Below the pieces are notes generated by a model. The model was not told where the DNA came from. It did not search any database and saw nothing but the letters and a program-made list of their open reading frames with translations. A stretch of DNA of 15,593 nucleotides from an uncultured Bacilli bacterium (GTDB lineage Bacteria > Bacillota_I > Bacilli_A > RF39 > UBA660): positions 1 through 15,593 of the forward strand of contig CAKOQV010000027.1 of the NCBI GenBank assembly GCA_934101345.1, read 5' to 3'. Shown here in pieces: positions 14,083-15,593 of this stretch. Each line of letters starts with the position of its first letter. The first letter of the stretch is position 1. The position numbers were made by a program, and so were the translations under genes.

Positions 14083-14638
14083 TTATCCAAAACTAAAAAA
14101 AGAAGTAAATAAATTCTTAATATTTAGAAAGATAATGTTAATAATATTCCTAATATCGATAATAACTTGTACTATAATAAACCTCTCACTAGGAGGAAAA
14201 AAATGGATGCTTTATGTACTAGGAGGAGAAATAATATTCTATTTTGCTATATTAAATAAACCATTAATAGATAATACTCTAATAAAAAGAATAACAATAG
14301 TAGTAATGATAGTATGTGCTTATTTATACATGATAGATATTATTGAAGAAACTAGTTTCTCATACTTTGTAATTAATATAATTCTCTTTAGTATTATAAT
14401 ATTTCAGTTAATAATATTTCTATCTGAATTCAAATTACAAAGAAAGAAATTTATTCCATTATTCTTTACTGCCATTGGGGCCATAATATTTTGTATATTA
14501 GCTCTAACTAAGGTAGTAGAGTTAAACTGGCCTATCATTGTTTTAGGAGGAGTAGGTGTATTAAGTTTAATAATTCTTTTAGTATTCTATCATAAAAGAG
14601 TAATTAAAGATTTAACTAAGTACTTTAGTATAAAGTAG
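14066..14638 (+). CDS. Six-helix membrane protein, DUF6320-like
   Basis: A 190-residue integral membrane protein with six predicted helices: about 16-40, 48-65, 73-95, 99-122, 130-150 and 155-178, with basic residues on the short loops and both ends. No catalytic motif is visible. In gut Bacillota the HxxxDG acyltransferase is often followed by a membrane protein annotated DUF6320, which usually has an N-terminal zinc ribbon; the ribbon is missing here. The DUF6320 link is therefore from context and topology. The ATG at 14066 is chosen because GGAAGTGA (14053-14060) lies 5 nt upstream; an ATG at 14051 precedes that site. The gene overlaps the acyltransferase gene, suggesting coupled translation and a membrane-associated acyl-transfer unit. 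Followed by hairpin pair 4. Confidence 0.75.
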   Translation: MKVEINYPKLKKEVNKFLIFRKIMLIIFLISIITCTIINLSLGGKKWMLYVLGGEIIFYFAILNKPLIDNTLIKRITIVVMIVCAYLYMIDIIEETSFSYFVINIILFSIIIFQLIIFLSEFKLQRKKFIPLFFTAIGAIIFCILALTKVVELNWPIIVLGGVGVLSLIILLVFYHKRVIKDLTKYFSIK

Positions 14639-14668
14639 TAAAAGTTCGAACCCAAGGTTTCTCACTTA

Positions 14669-14722
14669 CTTTTGAAGCCTAGGGTCTTCAAAAGAATTTT
14701 AGAGCCTGTAGTCTCTAAAATT
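14669..14722 (+). repeat. Conserved-loop hairpin pair 4 (types A and B)
   Basis: Hairpin A: CTTTTGAAG (14669-14677)/CTTCAAAAG (14686-14694), 9 bp perfect, loop CCTAGGGT. Abutting hairpin B: AATTTTAGAG (14695-14704)/CTCTAAAATT (14713-14722), 10 bp perfect, loop CCTGTAGT. It lies 3' of the membrane protein gene in the same orientation, here before that gene's terminator and so inside its transcript. Confidence 0.82.
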
Positions 14723-14735
14723 AAAATATTTATAT

Positions 14736-14764
14736 AAGCTATAGATTTATGTCTATAGTTTTTT
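14736..14764 (+). terminator. Terminator of the acyltransferase/membrane protein operon
   Basis: AAGCTATAGA (14736-14745) pairs with TCTATAGTTT (14752-14761) with one wobble, loop TTTATG, then TTT. Confidence 0.8.
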
Positions 14765-14773
14765 CTATTATAA

Positions 14774-14803
14774 ATAAAAACTAGATAATTAATCTATCTA
14801 GTT
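14774..14803 (-). terminator. Terminator of the minus-strand regulator gene
   Basis: AACTAGATA (14779-14787) pairs with TATCTAGTT (14795-14803). On the minus strand it is followed by TTTTATTTA, and it includes the stop codon of the HTH gene. Confidence 0.8.
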
Positions 14804-15228
14804 CTACCACATAAATAATCCATAGAAATATTATATCTTTTACATATCTCATAAGCAAAAGCCGTAAGGATAGTCGTTTTACCACTTTCATAAGCACTAA
14901 TTGTTGAATGGGTAGTATTAAGAATATTAGCAAGTTCTTCTTGTGTAATATTCTTTTCTTTTCTAAATTCTTTTAATTTTATTCCAATAATTTTTTTATC
15001 AATAACCCTATTAACAATATCATATTGTCTAACATTAGAAAGTCCAAGTACATAATCCATACTAACATCATAATAATTACATAAAGAGTTTAAATGCTTC
15101 AAAGGAATAATTTTTGTACCATTTTCCCATAGCGAATAAGTCTGCTGGGTAATATTTAGAACATTAGCAATATCTTTTTGTTTAAGACTAGAGTCTTCTC
15201 TTAATTCTATTAATTTTTGAAAATTCAT
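14794..15228 (-). CDS. Tandem-HTH XRE-family transcriptional regulator
   Basis: A 144-residue protein made of two Cro/C1-type helix-turn-helix domains and little else. HTH 1 covers about 5-60 (LKQKDIANVLNITQQTYSLW, then the conserved SMDYVLG end). HTH 2 covers about 84-140 (ITQEELANILNTTHSTISAY, ending SMDYLCG). The two halves align with each other, so the gene arose by internal duplication. With two DNA-binding heads and no effector domain it may bind a two-part operator as a monomer or read long sites. The ATG at 15228 is favoured: TAGGTG lies about 7 nt upstream, whereas the GTG at 15237 is part of that site. The gene is monocistronic, divergent from the zinc-ribbon gene at 15335 and convergent with the preceding operon. 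Its likely operator is the gap between the divergent genes (inference). Confidence 0.88.
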   Translation of the reverse strand: MNFQKLIELREDSSLKQKDIANVLNITQQTYSLWENGTKIIPLKHLNSLCNYYDVSMDYVLGLSNVRQYDIVNRVIDKKIIGIKLKEFRKEKNITQEELANILNTTHSTISAYESGKTTILTAFAYEICKRYNISMDYLCGRTR

Positions 15229-15300
15229 ATCTAACACCTAATATAATTTTCCCATTAAAAATGAAAATATTATTTTTTTACAAACAAATACGACAAAATG

Positions 15301-15309
15301 TGATATAAT
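15301..15309 (+). promoter_or_regulatory. Extended -10 promoter of the 15335 gene
   Basis: TGATATAAT (15301-15309), within TGTGATATAAT, the same word as before uvrA. There is no good -35 at 17 nt; TTTACA (15277-15282) is 21 nt away. Confidence 0.5.
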
Positions 15310-15334
15310 TAAATAAAGTAGCAAAGGAGGAACT

Positions 15335-15593
15335 ATGAAATGTATAAAATGTAATGAAGAACTAGAAGCAGATGATAACTTTTGTCCCACCTGCGGAGAA
15401 CTAACTCCTCATGGCTATTTATCTTTAAAAGACAATAAATTAAGATATAAAGAAAATAATATTGGCTCATTATTTACCTTAACTTCTATTATCATAATAA
15501 GCTTTATTACTATGACCTTAATAAGTGGTAAAGATATGTTTAGACCATACATAGAATTACAAAAAGAAATATCTAGCTTAAAATATGGTTATA
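15335..15593 (+). CDS. Zinc-ribbon membrane protein, 3' truncated by window end
   Basis: The first 86 codons of a longer gene. A zinc ribbon has C3-x2-C6 and C17-x2-C20 (CIKC and CPTC), followed by a short polar stretch and one predicted membrane helix at about 44-65 (GSLFTLTSIIIISFITMTLI), then a charged helical part. The ribbon should be cytoplasmic and the remainder outside, as in many Bacillota zinc-ribbon membrane proteins. Start: GCAAAGGAGG (15321-15330) 4 nt before the ATG at 15335. It shares the ribbon layout (same cysteine spacing, TP after the last cysteine pair) with the protein at 9762-10136. It is divergent from the tandem-HTH regulator, which may control it. Function is unknown, and the C-terminal part that would decide it is not in the window. 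Confidence 0.85.
   Translation, partial: MKCIKCNEELEADDNFCPTCGELTPHGYLSLKDNKLRYKENNIGSLFTLTSIIIISFITMTLISGKDMFRPYIELQKEISSLKYGY

Noticed and set aside
14641..14653. GTTCGAACCC resembling a tRNA T-loop, possible tRNA remnant or attachment site
   Set aside because: No T-stem complement, acceptor stem, anticodon arm or CCA can be found around it. The 8-bp palindrome GTTCGAAC alone is not enough.

Overview
The window is very AT-rich, with short intergenic gaps, TAA-dominated stops and AGGAGG-type ribosome binding sites. It reads as chromosome from a low-GC Bacillota, probably an uncultivated gut-type lineage of Bacilli/Mollicutes or Clostridia affinity. This rests on the YqeG/YqeH pair, Mini-RNase III next to RlmB and a SigH-like sigma factor (the order seen around B. 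subtilis mrnC-rlmB-sigH), and an S-box leader in front of metK. There is no phage, transposase or CRISPR signature. The exact lineage cannot be fixed from the sequence.

Left part (1-4650): yqeG and yqeH overlap and end at a terminator. A Pro/Asn-rich protein of unknown function follows in its own promoter-terminator unit. A consensus promoter (TTGACA-17-TATAAT) then drives mrnC-rlmB-sigH-like, a tightly packed operon for 23S rRNA processing, 23S rRNA methylation and transcription initiation. A second acidic, low-complexity unknown protein comes after it. Middle (4641-9650): uvrA on the plus strand converges on a standalone HerA-type ATPase gene on the minus strand. A 404-bp gap of stacked hairpins separates them. 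Right part (9650-15593): a zinc-ribbon protein, an unknown membrane-anchored coiled-coil protein, a candidate small structured RNA, metK under a divergent SAM-I riboswitch, an HxxxDG acyltransferase-like protein overlapping a six-helix membrane protein, a minus-strand regulator with two HTH domains, and a truncated zinc-ribbon membrane protein.

The most unusual signal is non-coding. Four intergenic places (7524-7580, 7781-7835, 10147-10200, 14669-14722) each hold two abutting hairpins of about 26-28 nt. Their stems differ completely but stay paired, while the 8-nt loop is nearly invariant (CYTRNRGT) and is always flanked by AG and CT. In all four cases the pair lies 3' of a gene and in that gene's orientation. 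Such loop-conserved, stem-covarying tandem hairpins look like a structured nucleic-acid element that I cannot assign to a known family. Next in interest are a roughly 75-nt RNA with its own strong promoter and closing terminator stem at 11132-11240, and a 38-nt promoter module duplicated in front of two genes about 1 kb apart.

Functionally, most genes are housekeeping (rRNA maturation, ribosome assembly, excision repair, SAM synthesis). The accessory genes are unknown surface or membrane proteins and regulators.
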